Shown here: positions 44,045 through 53,165 of the stretch, piece by piece
How the letters are laid out: each line of letters starts with the position of its first letter
Position numbering within the stretch: the stretch's first letter is position 1
Assembly: GCF_030693625.1 (NCBI RefSeq)
Contig: NZ_JAUYAF010000018.1
Location: 1-64,000 of the forward strand
Direction of reading: 5' to 3'
DNA: 64,000 bases
Source of the DNA: Phenylobacterium sp.
GTDB lineage: Bacteria > Pseudomonadota > Alphaproteobacteria > Caulobacterales > Caulobacteraceae
The notes under the pieces: generated by a model
What the model saw: the letters and a program-made list of their open reading frames with translations, nothing else
What the model was told of the DNA's origin: nothing
Database searches by the model: none
Position numbers and translations under genes: made by a program

Positions 44045-46555
44045 TCAGAAGGCGTAGGTCACCCGGCCGTAATAGTAGCCGCCGTTGATGCCGAAGGGTG
44101 AGTAGGTGGGGTACTGGGCCACGCACCCGCCGCCGGAGGCGACGCAGGCGGCCTGGTACTGGGCCGAAAGCTCGTCGGGGTACTTGTTGAACAGGTTGTT
44201 GGCGCCGATCGAGACGGTGACCGCATCGGCGAACTTGTAGGAGACCTCAAGGTCGGTGATCGCCGTCGTGCCGATGGAGGTCTGCAGCAGGGGGCCGGTG
44301 CCAGGATCCGAAAGGGCCGAGGACTTGCCGTAGACGGTCTCGGTCAGGTTCACGGTGAAGGCGCCGAAGGTGTAGAGCGCGTTCAGGCCGACCTTGTACT
44401 TGGGCGAGGCGGTCTCCAGCAGCGACTTGGCGTTCCCCGCGAACAGGGTCTGGCCGGCCGGATAGGGCACGCTGGGGGTGGTGAGCGGCGCCGGCGGCGC
44501 CTTCACCTTGGTGACCTTGGTGGTGTTGTAGTTGCCGCTCAGGGTCCAGTCGATCCGGCCGTAGTCGCCAAGGTCGGTGGGATAGGAGATCACCATGTCG
44601 ACGCCGCGCGAACGGGTGTCCAGGCCGTTGGAGAAGATGTTGATCCCCGTGGTGGTGACCGTGGGGTCGAGCACATTGCCGTTGGCGAGAATCGCGGCCA
44701 GCACCTGCGGCGAGGCCAGCACGCCGCCGCGCGTGCCGTAGAGCGAACTGGAGCCGAAGATGCGGTCGGTCAGCTCGATCTGATAGGCGTCGATGGTCAG
44801 GGTCATGGCCGGGAGCGGATGGGCCACGATGCCGATGCTGTAGTTGGTGGATTCTTCCGGCTTCAGGGCGTCGATGCCCAGCAGGCGCGCTGCCGGCGAG
44901 TTGGGCGCCAGTTGCACGAAGGCCGAGGTCGGCGAGACGTTGGTGGCCGAATAGAAGGACTCCGCCAGGGTCGGGGCGCGGAAGCCGGTGCTGACGGTGC
45001 CGCGGACCGCGATGGCGTCGTTGAAGTCGTAGCGGCCGGTGAGCTTGGCGACGGTGGTTTCGCCAAAGTCGCTGAAGTGCTCGTAGCGCAGGGCGGCGTC
45101 GAGCTGCAGGCCCTCGACCGGCGAACCGGCCAGGTCGGCATAGACCGCCCAGCTGTCGCGGTCGTGCTTGCCGGCGTCGGTCAGGGCGAAGCCCGGATAG
45201 GACTGCGACCCTTCCTTGTAGCGGGACGCGAGGTCGCCAGCCCCGATTTCGTAGGTCTCGCGGCGGCTTTCGAAACCGAAGGCCGCGGCGAGGGGAGCCG
45301 CCATGCCGACATCGAACTCCCTGGAGATGTCCAGGTTGTTGGTCAGCTGGGTGGTGGTCCAGGAGCCGGCGTGGAACGACGTGGGGGAAGAGCCCTTGGT
45401 CGTCGTGGTGGAGGTGTCGACATAGAGGCTGGCGTTGATGGAGTCCTCGACGCGGACCTCGATGTCATCGACCCCGTAGGTGGAGCTCAGATCAAAATTC
45501 CAGCCGCCCACGACGCCGGAGATGCCGATGGTGCCGGCATAGTCATCCTCGATGATGCGTTCGCGCGGGCTGAAGCCCTGGGGATAGGGGCGGTCAGTGG
45601 CACCCATCCGGCCGGTGACGCGGTTGTAGCGGCGATAGTTCTCGTAGGCCGAGGCGTCCTTGTGGCCGTAGGAGGCGAAGGAATAGACTTCCAGGTCATC
45701 GGTGATGTCGACGCCTGCGTTGTAGGCTAGGTTGCTCAGCCGGTACTCGGCGTCGCCCGAGATCAGATTGAGGTTGGGGAAGCCGGGGATTTTGCTTTCG
45801 ACGGCGAAGTGCGCCGCCGAGTAGCTAGGGCTGGCCGGGTTGAAAACGCGCTGGTCGGGCAGGCCGCGGTTGGAGAAGCCGTGGTACTTGGTTTCGGCGG
45901 TGAGGTTCAGCCAGCTGTTCTCGGTGGGCGCGGCGCCGAGGTTGAAGGAGATGGCGGCCGTCTTGCCGCCCTCGTCGATGTACTCGCCGCCGGTGGCGGA
46001 GATGGAGCCGCCTTCGTTGTTCTTATTGAGGATGACGTTGATGACGCCGGCGATGGCGTCGGTGCCGTACTGGGCCGCGGCGCCGTCGGTCAGCACTTCG
46101 ATACGGCCGATGGAGGCCATGGGGATGAAGCTGAGGTCGGTGGCCGCCGCGCCCTGATAGGCGCCCGACAGCACGGCGAAGTTGGCGGTGGTGTGTCGGC
46201 GCTTGCCGTTGATCAGCACCAGGGCGTGGTTGGGCGACAGCCCCCGCAGGCGCGCCGACAGGGTCAGGTTTGCGGTGTCGCCGCCGAAGGCCTGGGCGTT
46301 GAAGGAGGGCACCAGGTTGGCCAGGCCGACGCGCAGGTCGGTCTGACCGGTCCGTGTCAGGGCGGCGGTGTCGACCACCTGGACCGGCGCGGCGCTGTCT
46401 TCCACCTTCAGGCCGGTCTGGCGCGTGCCGGTGACAATGACCTCGTCGACCTCCGCCGCCCCGGCGGCCAGGGTCTGGGCGGACGCGGCCCCAGCGATCA
46501 GGACGGAAGCCAGCGAGACGCTCGCCAGCCATGCGTTGCGGGTTGTGGATTTCAT
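44045..46555 (-). CDS. TonB-dependent outer-membrane receptor
   Basis: 836 aa with a signal peptide (MKSTTRNAWLASVSLASVLI, cleaved near GAASAQ). TonB-box region EVIVTGTRQTG, a plug with LSARLRGLSPNHALVLINGK and IEVLTDGAAAQYGTDAIAGV, and a beta barrel ending Phe (GRVTYAF). The plug with NHALVLINGKRRH and GTDAIAGVIN is typical of the large Caulobacterales/sphingomonad receptor group for sugars, oligosaccharides or other organic ligands. GAGGGGG lies 8 bases before the ATG. It ends 22 bases after the palindromic terminator (minus orientation). Confidence 0.9.
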   Translation of the reverse strand: MKSTTRNAWLASVSLASVLIAGAASAQTLAAGAAEVDEVIVTGTRQTGLKVEDSAAPVQVVDTAALTRTGQTDLRVGLANLVPSFNAQAFGGDTANLTLSARLRGLSPNHALVLINGKRRHTTANFAVLSGAYQGAAATDLSFIPMASIGRIEVLTDGAAAQYGTDAIAGVINVILNKNNEGGSISATGGEYIDEGGKTAAISFNLGAAPTENSWLNLTAETKYHGFSNRGLPDQRVFNPASPSYSAAHFAVESKIPGFPNLNLISGDAEYRLSNLAYNAGVDITDDLEVYSFASYGHKDASAYENYRRYNRVTGRMGATDRPYPQGFSPRERIIEDDYAGTIGISGVVGGWNFDLSSTYGVDDIEVRVEDSINASLYVDTSTTTTKGSSPTSFHAGSWTTTQLTNNLDISREFDVGMAAPLAAAFGFESRRETYEIGAGDLASRYKEGSQSYPGFALTDAGKHDRDSWAVYADLAGSPVEGLQLDAALRYEHFSDFGETTVAKLTGRYDFNDAIAVRGTVSTGFRAPTLAESFYSATNVSPTSAFVQLAPNSPAARLLGIDALKPEESTNYSIGIVAHPLPAMTLTIDAYQIELTDRIFGSSSLYGTRGGVLASPQVLAAILANGNVLDPTVTTTGINIFSNGLDTRSRGVDMVISYPTDLGDYGRIDWTLSGNYNTTKVTKVKAPPAPLTTPSVPYPAGQTLFAGNAKSLLETASPKYKVGLNALYTFGAFTVNLTETVYGKSSALSDPGTGPLLQTSIGTTAITDLEVSYKFADAVTVSIGANNLFNKYPDELSAQYQAACVASGGGCVAQYPTYSPFGINGGYYYGRVTYAF

Positions 46556-47283
46556 ATTGGTAGGCCCCCTCGTTCAGTTGCGGCTGAAGTCGGCCGCAAG
46601 GTTCCCCGCACGCCTGTGTGCTCAGGCGCCGGGATGTTGACGGACGCTCCGGAGATGGGCTGACGCCCTTGGTCTCCGGTATTCGCCCAGAATAATTGGT
46701 ATGATTTACTCAATATCCGCGCAGAAGGCCGCGAGACGCCCGGCCGATATGGCCGCATCAGAGTCATAATCTAAACTGAAGACGCTCATACCGATGAATT
46801 CACGCGTAAATTGAGATCGCCCGCGCGAAACGTTTCCTCATCGTGTTCTTATTGTCTCTCTCGTCAAAAAATATTACCGACGACGTCTTCAGGTAAAATT
46901 ATCTGACAGTAAGAGGTCCACACGAATCCTTTTTTCTGTCAACGAGACGAGACCTAGTGGTCTCCATGTCGTCATATTTTGGGTGTTCGGCGCAAATGGT
47001 GCGCGATATTCGGGCACGGAATCGATGGCGCGCGCCAATTTTCCAGTATGAACTGGACGAAGACCTAATGGGGCCGTGCGGTGGATCACGATAACTGCTA
47101 CGTAACTGAGCGGTTCGTGCTTGTGGTTTAATCAGACAGGACATTTTCCGAGCGATTTGGGCCCTGCCAAAGGATCAGATCGCGCCGCCGGGCCAAGGGC
47201 ATGGCTTGAACATCACCGCCCGCCTGACCCAAGGTGGCCACGCCTCGCCGCCCGCCGGCGCCCACATGAAGGAAGACCTCCAA
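46556..47283. other. AT-rich intergenic gap of 728 bases
   Basis: No convincing gene. From about 46680 to 47110 the sequence is clearly more AT-rich than the rest of the window (runs such as AAAAAATATTACC and AAAATTATCTG). It contains a GAGACC-TAGT-GGTCTC inverted repeat near 46945-46965. It must include the leftward receptor promoter and a rightward promoter for the RidA-like gene. Small frames inside have no family features or ribosome sites. Confidence 0.5.
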
Positions 47284-47781
47284 ATGCGCAGACTGATCCT
47301 GGCCGCCCTCCTGCCTGTGCTGGCCGCCGCCGCCGCGCCCGCCGCCGCCGCTGACGGCATCGTGCGGGTGGGCGCCCCCACCAGCGCCATCCTGCAGGCC
47401 GCCGTCGTGCCCGCCGGCTACGACACCATCTATGTCAGCGGCATGACTCCGCCGCCGCTGAACCCCGGCGCGCCCGCCGGGACCCCGGTGCAGTTCGGCG
47501 ACACCAAGACCCAGACCATTGGCGTCCTGAAGCGCATCGAGGATGTCCTGAAGGGTCAGGGCTACACCATGGGCGACGTGGTGATGATGCGCGTCTATCT
47601 GGTCGGTGATCCCGCCAAGGGCGGCGGCATGGACTTCGCCGGCATGATGGAGGCCTACAAGCAGTTCTTCGGGACCGCCGAGCAGCCCAACAAGCCGGCC
47701 CGGGTCACCATGCAGGTGGCGGCCCTGGTGGCGCCGGGCATGCTGTCGGAGATCGAGGTCCAGGCCGCCAAGAAGAAGTAG
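47284..47781 (+). CDS. Secreted RidA/YjgF-family protein
   Basis: 165 aa with a signal peptide (MRRLILAALLPVLAAAAAPA, cleaved near AAAADG) in front of a RidA-type domain: VPAGYDTIYVSGMTPPP, TIGVLKRIEDVLKGQGYTMG, DVVMMRVYLVGD, and PARVTMQVAALVAPGMLSEI. Cytosolic RidA deaminates reactive enamines using an Arg in the position of PARVTM; the Arg is present here. Periplasmic members are uncommon and their substrate is unknown. GGAAG precedes the ATG at 8 bases. A hairpin terminator follows. Confidence 0.85.
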   Translation: MRRLILAALLPVLAAAAAPAAAADGIVRVGAPTSAILQAAVVPAGYDTIYVSGMTPPPLNPGAPAGTPVQFGDTKTQTIGVLKRIEDVLKGQGYTMGDVVMMRVYLVGDPAKGGGMDFAGMMEAYKQFFGTAEQPNKPARVTMQVAALVAPGMLSEIEVQAAKKK

Positions 47782-47798
47782 GCCTGGGAAGGATGCGG

Positions 47799-47823
47799 CG
47801 CCGCCCGTGTCATGCGGGCGGCG
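47799..47823 (+). terminator. Hairpin terminator after the RidA-like gene
   Basis: Perfect 9-bp GC arms (47799-47807 and 47815-47823) with a 7-base loop, 17 bases after the stop; followed by TCTTGCTG rather than a clean T tract. Confidence 0.6.
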
Positions 47824-47937
47824 TCTTGCTGCGTGCTAGACGGCGCCGGCCGCCTTGAGCGCAAGCCGGCCGCCCTGCTGGTGAAGCTGGCCCGCGAGGG
47901 CGGCGGCTTCGAGGCCTATGACGCCCGCCAGAAGTAG
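47812..47937 (+). other. Possible gene remnant ending AYDARQK
   Basis: A 41-codon frame starts inside the terminator hairpin and ends TAG four bases before the opposing kinase stop. Its second half (KPAALLVKLAREGGGFEAYD, then ARQK) reads like a genuine protein tail, with no initiation signal in front. It may be the C-terminal scar of a deleted gene, or chance. Confidence 0.25.
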
Positions 47938-47940
47938 GCG

Positions 47941-49011
47941 TCAGGCGGCCTGGGGGATCAAGACTGAGGCGGCGTGGGTGATGGAGACGCTTACCCCTCC
48001 GACCGACTGAACCCTCATCGTCGCGCCAAGCTGCTTGACCAGGGCGTCGACGATCACCGTGCCGAGGCCGCCGTGCTTGCCCGGCGCGGCGTCCGGAGTC
48101 TTGCCCACGCCATTGTCGGCCACGGTGAGGGTCCAACCGTCGCCGGCGCTCGTGTAGGTCACCATCACCTGGGCGTCGGGCGTGCCGGCCGGGAAGGCGT
48201 ACTTCACCGCATTGATCAGCAGTTCGGTGACGATCAGGCCGATACTGACGGCCTTGTCGGAGCCGATCTCACCGCCGTCGGCGACGACCTCAAGGATGAT
48301 CGGCCGGTCCTCGCCGATCATCGACTTGGCCAGGCTGGCGCACAGCTTGGTGAGATAGCCCCCCACCTCGATGCGTTCGACGCCGCCCGAGGCGTGAAGA
48401 TGAGCCTGAACCTCGGCCACCGACATCACCCTCTGGTGGGCGTCGCTCAGGTGCTGGCGGGTCTCTTCGGACGTCACGGCGCGGGCTTTGATCATCAGGA
48501 TGCTGGCGATGATCTGTAGGCTGTTGGCGACCCGATGCTGCATCTCCTGCAACAGGGTCTGCTGCTGGGCCAGCAGGTCCTCGGTGCGCTCGAGAAGCTC
48601 CTCCTTCTCGCGCTCGATCGCGCGGCGCGCGGTGATGTCCGTGAAGGCCAGCAGGATGGTGGTGTTGGCGCTACGCTCATAGATCACCTTGCGAGCGTTG
48701 AGCAGCATGGTGCGCGCGCCCAGGCCTGGGAAGTCATGCTCGACCTCGAACCCGTCCATGGCCACTCGCTCGGGAATGATGGTCTCCAGCAGCACCCGCA
48801 GGGCCGCGATGTTCCACTGACCATCGCCGAGCCAGTAGAGCGGCCGGCCTATGGTGTGCTCGGGATCGACCTGGAAGATGGCGTAGAAGGACCGGCTGGC
48901 GGCCAGGACCCGGAACTCGGCGTCCAAGACCAGCAGCGGCTCGTGAATCGTGTCCACGATCGCCTGGGCGAGCGTCTGCGCGTCTTCGATTCCCTGCAGG
49001 GAGGTCGGCAT
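47941..49011 (-). CDS. HWE/HisKA_2-family sensor histidine kinase with PAS domain
   Basis: About 356 aa, soluble. The N-terminal PAS domain (AQAIVDTIHEPLLVLDAEFR, then NTTILLAFTDITARR) is linked by a coiled coil to a HisKA_2 dimerisation domain with H159 in LLQEMQHRVANSLQIIASIL, and an HATPase with LIVTELLINAVKYAFP, VADNGVG and HGGLGTVIVDAL. Such kinases in alphaproteobacteria often feed general-stress PhyR-type regulators; no partner is adjacent. The start is uncertain: ATG 49011 matches the usual beginning of these kinases, while GTG 49104 extends the frame by 31 codons. Confidence 0.83.
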   Translation of the reverse strand: MPTSLQGIEDAQTLAQAIVDTIHEPLLVLDAEFRVLAASRSFYAIFQVDPEHTIGRPLYWLGDGQWNIAALRVLLETIIPERVAMDGFEVEHDFPGLGARTMLLNARKVIYERSANTTILLAFTDITARRAIEREKEELLERTEDLLAQQQTLLQEMQHRVANSLQIIASILMIKARAVTSEETRQHLSDAHQRVMSVAEVQAHLHASGGVERIEVGGYLTKLCASLAKSMIGEDRPIILEVVADGGEIGSDKAVSIGLIVTELLINAVKYAFPAGTPDAQVMVTYTSAGDGWTLTVADNGVGKTPDAAPGKHGGLGTVIVDALVKQLGATMRVQSVGGVSVSITHAASVLIPQAA

Positions 49012-49209
49012 GAGCGAAAGCAGGTCCGATCCCGGACGCCAGGATTCTTTGCGTTCGACCGCGAAAGCGGCCAACCGCCAAGCTTTACGCCCAATTCGGG
49101 CCACTGTCGTGATCTGGTTTTGTGTGTCGGCTGTGGCGCTTAGGGGCCGAGTTCGCCCGGTCCACCGCTGCCAGATGGTGGCGGCGCTCAGACGTATCCT
49201 CAGGCAGGT

Positions 49210-50220
49210 CTAGGCGGTCAGGGCCAGCAGGGCGAAGCTGGCCAGCCAGTGCTCGCCCATATAGTCGCCCGCCACGTGGGGCAGGCTGGCCGCCAAGTGG
49301 CGGTCGGCCGCCGCGTGGGCCGCCGCGCGCAGGTGATTGTCCGGATCGAGGCTCTCCGAGATCGCTCGCCAGCACCAGGCGCGGCTGAGGTTCAGGCCAT
49401 CCAGATGGGCGATCTTCCCATCGCTGCGGTCGCTGACCGTGGCGGGGGTGAACAGGGTGGCGGGCAGCCCCTTGGCGGCGTCCGGCAGGAAGCCCGCGAA
49501 CCAGGTGCGGAATTCCACGACAGGCAGCAGCCGCCGCATGGCCTCGGCCTCCATCAGGGTCGGGGACAGGAAGTCGTCGCCGGAGGGTTCCCAGGCTGCG
49601 GCGTTGCCATCGCCGCCGTACCAGGCCCTCGCCGTGTCCCGTAGCAGACCTTCGAGGGCCACATCTTCCGTGCCGCTGGCGTAGTCGGCCGCGAGCGCCA
49701 GGGCGAAGGCCGTGGAATTGTGGACGCCAGTTCGCACCGGATAGGTGGCCTTGAGCAGGTAGCTGCGGAACCTCTCGGCGAAGGCTTCAGCCAGCGGGGC
49801 CAGGCGACGGGCCCAGACCTGATCGTCGTGACGGATCAACTCAGCCTGCAGCATCAGCAGCCAGGCCCAGCCATAGGGGCGTTCGAAGCCGCGGCTCGAG
49901 GGTCGGTCCAGATAGGCCCGCTCGGCCTCGACCTTGTCGGGGGTGAAGGCGCCGGCGAACAGGTCGTCGATGGCGGCGGCCTCGGGGATTTCCGGGTGCA
50001 GGCGGCGCAGGGTGGCGAGCGTCCAGTAGCCGTGCACGCAGGAGTGCCAGTCGAAGCTGCCGAAAAATATGGGGTGCAGGGCGCGGGGTCCCACGGCGTC
50101 GCCGGGCCCATCGAGGACGTGGTCCATCTTGTTGGGATATTCGCGGGCGACATGGCCCAGCGCGATGCGGGCGAAGCGCGAAGCGATCTCGGCGGTCAGC
50201 TTAGCGGAAGGCGAGGACAT
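49210..50220 (-). CDS. DUF2891 family protein
   Basis: 336 aa; recognisable as DUF2891 by FFGSFDWHSCVHGYWTLATL, TGVHNSTAFALALAADYASG, AWEPSGDDFLSPTLMEAEAM and DGLNLSRAWCWRAISESLDP. The fold is predicted to be an alpha/alpha barrel; His and Asp residues in these motifs look catalytic but the function is unknown. Its start overlaps the DUF979 gene by 20 bases. DUF969-DUF979-DUF2891 is a recurring gene set, suggesting a transporter with a processing enzyme. Confidence 0.85.
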   Translation of the reverse strand: MSSPSAKLTAEIASRFARIALGHVAREYPNKMDHVLDGPGDAVGPRALHPIFFGSFDWHSCVHGYWTLATLRRLHPEIPEAAAIDDLFAGAFTPDKVEAERAYLDRPSSRGFERPYGWAWLLMLQAELIRHDDQVWARRLAPLAEAFAERFRSYLLKATYPVRTGVHNSTAFALALAADYASGTEDVALEGLLRDTARAWYGGDGNAAAWEPSGDDFLSPTLMEAEAMRRLLPVVEFRTWFAGFLPDAAKGLPATLFTPATVSDRSDGKIAHLDGLNLSRAWCWRAISESLDPDNHLRAAAHAAADRHLAASLPHVAGDYMGEHWLASFALLALTA

Positions 50221-51151
50221 ACATTAGCACCATGTTGGCGAGCAGCAGGGGGGCGGCCGTGGGGATCTGGGCGCGGATCACCGCGTGGCGGTCCTTCAGT
50301 TCCAGCAGGGCGGCGGGCACGATGTTGAAGTTGGCGGCCAGGGGCGTCATCAGGGTCCCGCAGAACCCCGACAGCATGCCGATGGCGCAGACGACGGCCG
50401 GGTCGCCGCCGAACTTGACGATCAGGAACGGCAGGCCGACCCCCGCGGTCATCACCGGGAAGGCGGCGAAGGCGTTGCCCATGACGATCGTGAACAGCGC
50501 CATGCCCAGGCAGTAGACGGCCACAGCCGCGAGGTGTCCGTCCATGGGGATCGCGGCGGTCACCAGGTCGCCTACCACCTTGCCGACGCCGGCCAGGGCG
50601 AAGACCGCGCCGAGCGCCGCCAGCATCTGCGGAAGGAGCGCGGCCCAGCCCACGGTGTCCATCAGCCGGCGGCCTTCCTGGAGCGGGCTGATGGCCGGCT
50701 GACGCAACAGGATGAGCGCGGTGATCACCGCGAGCACGGCTCCGAGCGCCAGGGAGATCAGGGTCGCCTGCTTGGCCTGGAACAGGGGCAGGTCACCGAT
50801 GGAAACGTGCTGCAGACCCAGGGTTCCGATCAGGACGGTGGCGGGAATCACCAGGGCCGGGATGAAGAGCCTGTTCCCCCATCTCTCCGCCGACAGCCTG
50901 CGGGCCTCGGGCGAGCCGTCGGGCTCCCCGCGCCCCAGGCCGCCGAGGCCCGAGATCAGGGCCATGCAGAGCACCAGCACCCCGTTGCCGAGGTCTCCCA
51001 GCCAGTCGCCCACCAGGAAGCTGACCGCGAACAGACCCCAGAAGCCGGTGTTCATCCAGCGCTTGGGATTGGTGGCGTCCCGTGCGCTGAGCATCGCGAA
51101 GGCGGCGAACACCAGACCCGCCAGGAGGTAGACGAAGCCGAGCTTGATCAT
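50201..51151 (-). CDS. DUF979 integral membrane protein (transporter subunit)
   Basis: 316 aa, about nine to ten transmembrane helices. Characteristic regions: NTGFWGLFAVSFLVGDWLG, ALGAVFALAGVGKVVGDLVT, VMGNAFAAFPVMTAGVGLPF and GFCGTLMTPLAANFNIVPAA. DUF979 is thought to form a permease with DUF969, whose gene precedes it with a four-base overlap. Substrate not known. Confidence 0.87.
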   Translation of the reverse strand: MIKLGFVYLLAGLVFAAFAMLSARDATNPKRWMNTGFWGLFAVSFLVGDWLGDLGNGVLVLCMALISGLGGLGRGEPDGSPEARRLSAERWGNRLFIPALVIPATVLIGTLGLQHVSIGDLPLFQAKQATLISLALGAVLAVITALILLRQPAISPLQEGRRLMDTVGWAALLPQMLAALGAVFALAGVGKVVGDLVTAAIPMDGHLAAVAVYCLGMALFTIVMGNAFAAFPVMTAGVGLPFLIVKFGGDPAVVCAIGMLSGFCGTLMTPLAANFNIVPAALLELKDRHAVIRAQIPTAAPLLLANMVLMYVLAFR

Positions 51152-51813
51152 GCTCCGCGCCCCTTCAGCCTGCGCTCGAAGAGCACCAGCCGGAGCGTGT
51201 GGATGGCGAAGGCGACGATGGCTGTCGGGATGGCCCAGATCGACAGCTGCAGGGGCTCGACGACGATGCCGCTCTGGGCCAGGAAGCCCACCATCAGCAG
51301 GATGGAGCCGATGGCCAGGAAGATGTCCTCGCCGAAGAACAGGCCGATATTGTCGGTGGCCGCGGTCATGGCCCGCACCTCCTGGCGGGCCTCGTCCGGG
51401 AGCTCGCCCGCCTCGCTCTCGGCGGCGGCCTCGGCCATGGGGGCGACGATGGGCCGGATAGTCTGGGCGTGGCCTGCGATGGAGGTCAGGCCGAGCGCCG
51501 AGGTGACCTGGCGAAACAGCAGGTAGCCGATCAGCAGGCGGCCAAGGGTCACGCTTCTGAAGCCGGCGATCAGGGCTCGCGCCCGCTCCTGCAGGCCCGC
51601 CCGCTCCAGCACCCCAATGACGGGGAGGACCAGCAGGGCGGCGCTGACATAGCGGTTTTCGTTGAAGGCCTTGCCGAAGGCGGCCAGGACCTCCAGCGGC
51701 GACAGCCCCGCGGCCATGCCGGTGAGGACGGCCGAGACCATCACCACCAGCAGCGGATTGAACCCGGCGGCGAAGCCCGCCACCACAACCGCCACCCCCA
51801 ACAGGATCAGCAT
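51148..51813 (-). CDS. DUF969 integral membrane protein (transporter subunit)
   Basis: 221 aa, about five to six helices: VVVAGFAAGFNPLLVVMVSA, FNENRYVSAALLVLPVIGVL, FRQVTSALGLTSIAGHAQTI and ATDNIGLFFGEDIFLAIGSI. First gene of the DUF969-DUF979-DUF2891 operon, with GGAGGGG five to eight bases upstream of the ATG. Likely half of a two-component permease. Confidence 0.87.
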   Translation of the reverse strand: MLILLGVAVVVAGFAAGFNPLLVVMVSAVLTGMAAGLSPLEVLAAFGKAFNENRYVSAALLVLPVIGVLERAGLQERARALIAGFRSVTLGRLLIGYLLFRQVTSALGLTSIAGHAQTIRPIVAPMAEAAAESEAGELPDEARQEVRAMTAATDNIGLFFGEDIFLAIGSILLMVGFLAQSGIVVEPLQLSIWAIPTAIVAFAIHTLRLVLFERRLKGRGA

Positions 51814-51937
51814 CAGCCCCTCCGTCGGCGACTCAGGTTTAGGCGCCGGATGAAGAGGTAAGCCTAGTCTGAGCGGGGCGTTGCGTCCGAATGGTCCATA
51901 ATATGGACTACCTGACCGGTGGCGGCGGCGCGGGCGG

Positions 51938-53059
51938 CTACTTCATCAGACCGGCGGTGCGCAGAGCGTCCTCGATCACCTTGCCGATGGCCGACACGTT
52001 GGGGAGGACGGGCGCGGCCTGGGCCGGCCTGGGCGGGGGCGGCGTGCGGACGGCCCGCGGCGCCTCGACCGGACGCGGCGCGACGGCGGCCTCCGCCTCA
52101 TGGATCAGGCCCCAGCTGGCGGCGATGTCGCGGGTGGAGGCGACGCCGACGTCCAGCATGTAGGCGCCGCTCACGCCGCCGCCGGCCGACCCGTCCGGCT
52201 TCAACGGCACGCCATGGCCCATGCCGGCCACCAGGTTGTGCTCCAGCAGGGCGCGGCCCTTGGCGTCCCGCCAGACGCGGCGGGTGTGTCCGGCCGCCAC
52301 TTCAGTGTGACTGGGGTCGGGATCCAGGTCGTGGACGCCGCGCCATTGGCTGAGCATCGCCTCCCCGTTGGACGGGCTGACCGTGTGGTCGGCGGAGCCA
52401 TGCCAGACCGAGATGCTCGGCCAGGGGCCCTTGTGCTGGCTGGCCTTGCGCACCTTGGCGGGCAAGGCGGCCTCGCCGGGACCGCCGTGGCCCCGCATGG
52501 CGTCGAAGGCCTCGGGCACGGAGGCCGCGACCCCGTAGGGCAGGCCCGCGATCACCGCACCGCCGGCGAACACCTCCGGGTAGGTGGCCAGCATCACGCT
52601 GGCCATGGCGCCGCCCGCCGAGAGGCCGGTGATGTAGACCCGGCGGCGGTCGAGGCCGTGCTGGCCGATCATCGCCTCGATCATCTGGCGAATGGACGCC
52701 GCCTCACCCTTGCCGCGCCGGACATCGCCGGGCTCGAACCAGTTGAAGCAGAGGTTGAAATTGTTGGCGCGCGCCTGCTCGGGGAACAGGACGGCGAAGC
52801 CCGCGGCGTCGGCCATGGCCGACCAACCCGAGCCCAGGTCGTACTCCGCCGCGCTCTGGGTGCAGCCATGCAGCACCACGACCAGGGGCGCACCCCTGGC
52901 CAGGCCGGGCGGCGCATAGGCCAGGGCGCGCAGCGCGCCTGGATTGCCGCCAAAACCGGTGAGCTCGTTCAACCGGTCGGAACCGGCGCGAGACCCGATG
53001 GCCGCCCCGGCTTCTCGGAAGGCGGTCATCCGCATCAGGGTGTCGGAGAGAGGACGCAT
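51938..53059 (-). CDS. PHB-depolymerase-family esterase (LpqC-like)
   Basis: 373 aa alpha/beta-hydrolase. Oxyanion segment VVVLHGCTQSAAEYDLGSGW, nucleophile in YITGLSAGGAMASVMLATYP, Asp in WHGSADHTVSPSN and His in VAGMGHGVPLKPDGSAGGG. The C-terminus adds a Pro/Ala-rich linker and a small helical tail (LPNVSAIGKVIEDALRTAGL). No signal peptide, so it may act on intracellular polyhydroxybutyrate or an ester. ATG at 53059 with AAGG 6 bases upstream; longer frames upstream cross the operator. A PhaR-like palindrome 65 bases upstream supports a polyhydroxyalkanoate role. Confidence 0.83.
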   Translation of the reverse strand: MRPLSDTLMRMTAFREAGAAIGSRAGSDRLNELTGFGGNPGALRALAYAPPGLARGAPLVVVLHGCTQSAAEYDLGSGWSAMADAAGFAVLFPEQARANNFNLCFNWFEPGDVRRGKGEAASIRQMIEAMIGQHGLDRRRVYITGLSAGGAMASVMLATYPEVFAGGAVIAGLPYGVAASVPEAFDAMRGHGGPGEAALPAKVRKASQHKGPWPSISVWHGSADHTVSPSNGEAMLSQWRGVHDLDPDPSHTEVAAGHTRRVWRDAKGRALLEHNLVAGMGHGVPLKPDGSAGGGVSGAYMLDVGVASTRDIAASWGLIHEAEAAVAPRPVEAPRAVRTPPPPRPAQAAPVLPNVSAIGKVIEDALRTAGLMK

Positions 53060-53123
53060 GTCGAACCTTTCAGGCCAGCTAAAGGAGGCTGACAGGAATC
53101 CAACGCAGGTGCAGCATGGATCG

Positions 53124-53140
53124 TTGCTGCAATGCAGCAA
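53124..53140. promoter_or_regulatory. PhaR-like operator (TTGCTGCA-A-TGCAGCAA)
   Basis: Perfect 8-bp inverted repeat around one central base, upstream of the PHB-depolymerase-type gene. It contains CTGC-N3-GCAG, resembling the CTGC/GCAG motif described for PhaR, the PHB-responsive repressor of alphaproteobacteria. A further GCAGCA unit lies at 53111-53116. Confidence 0.6.
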
Positions 53141-53165
53141 AGAGTCTTGTTCGGTGAGTTGGCGG

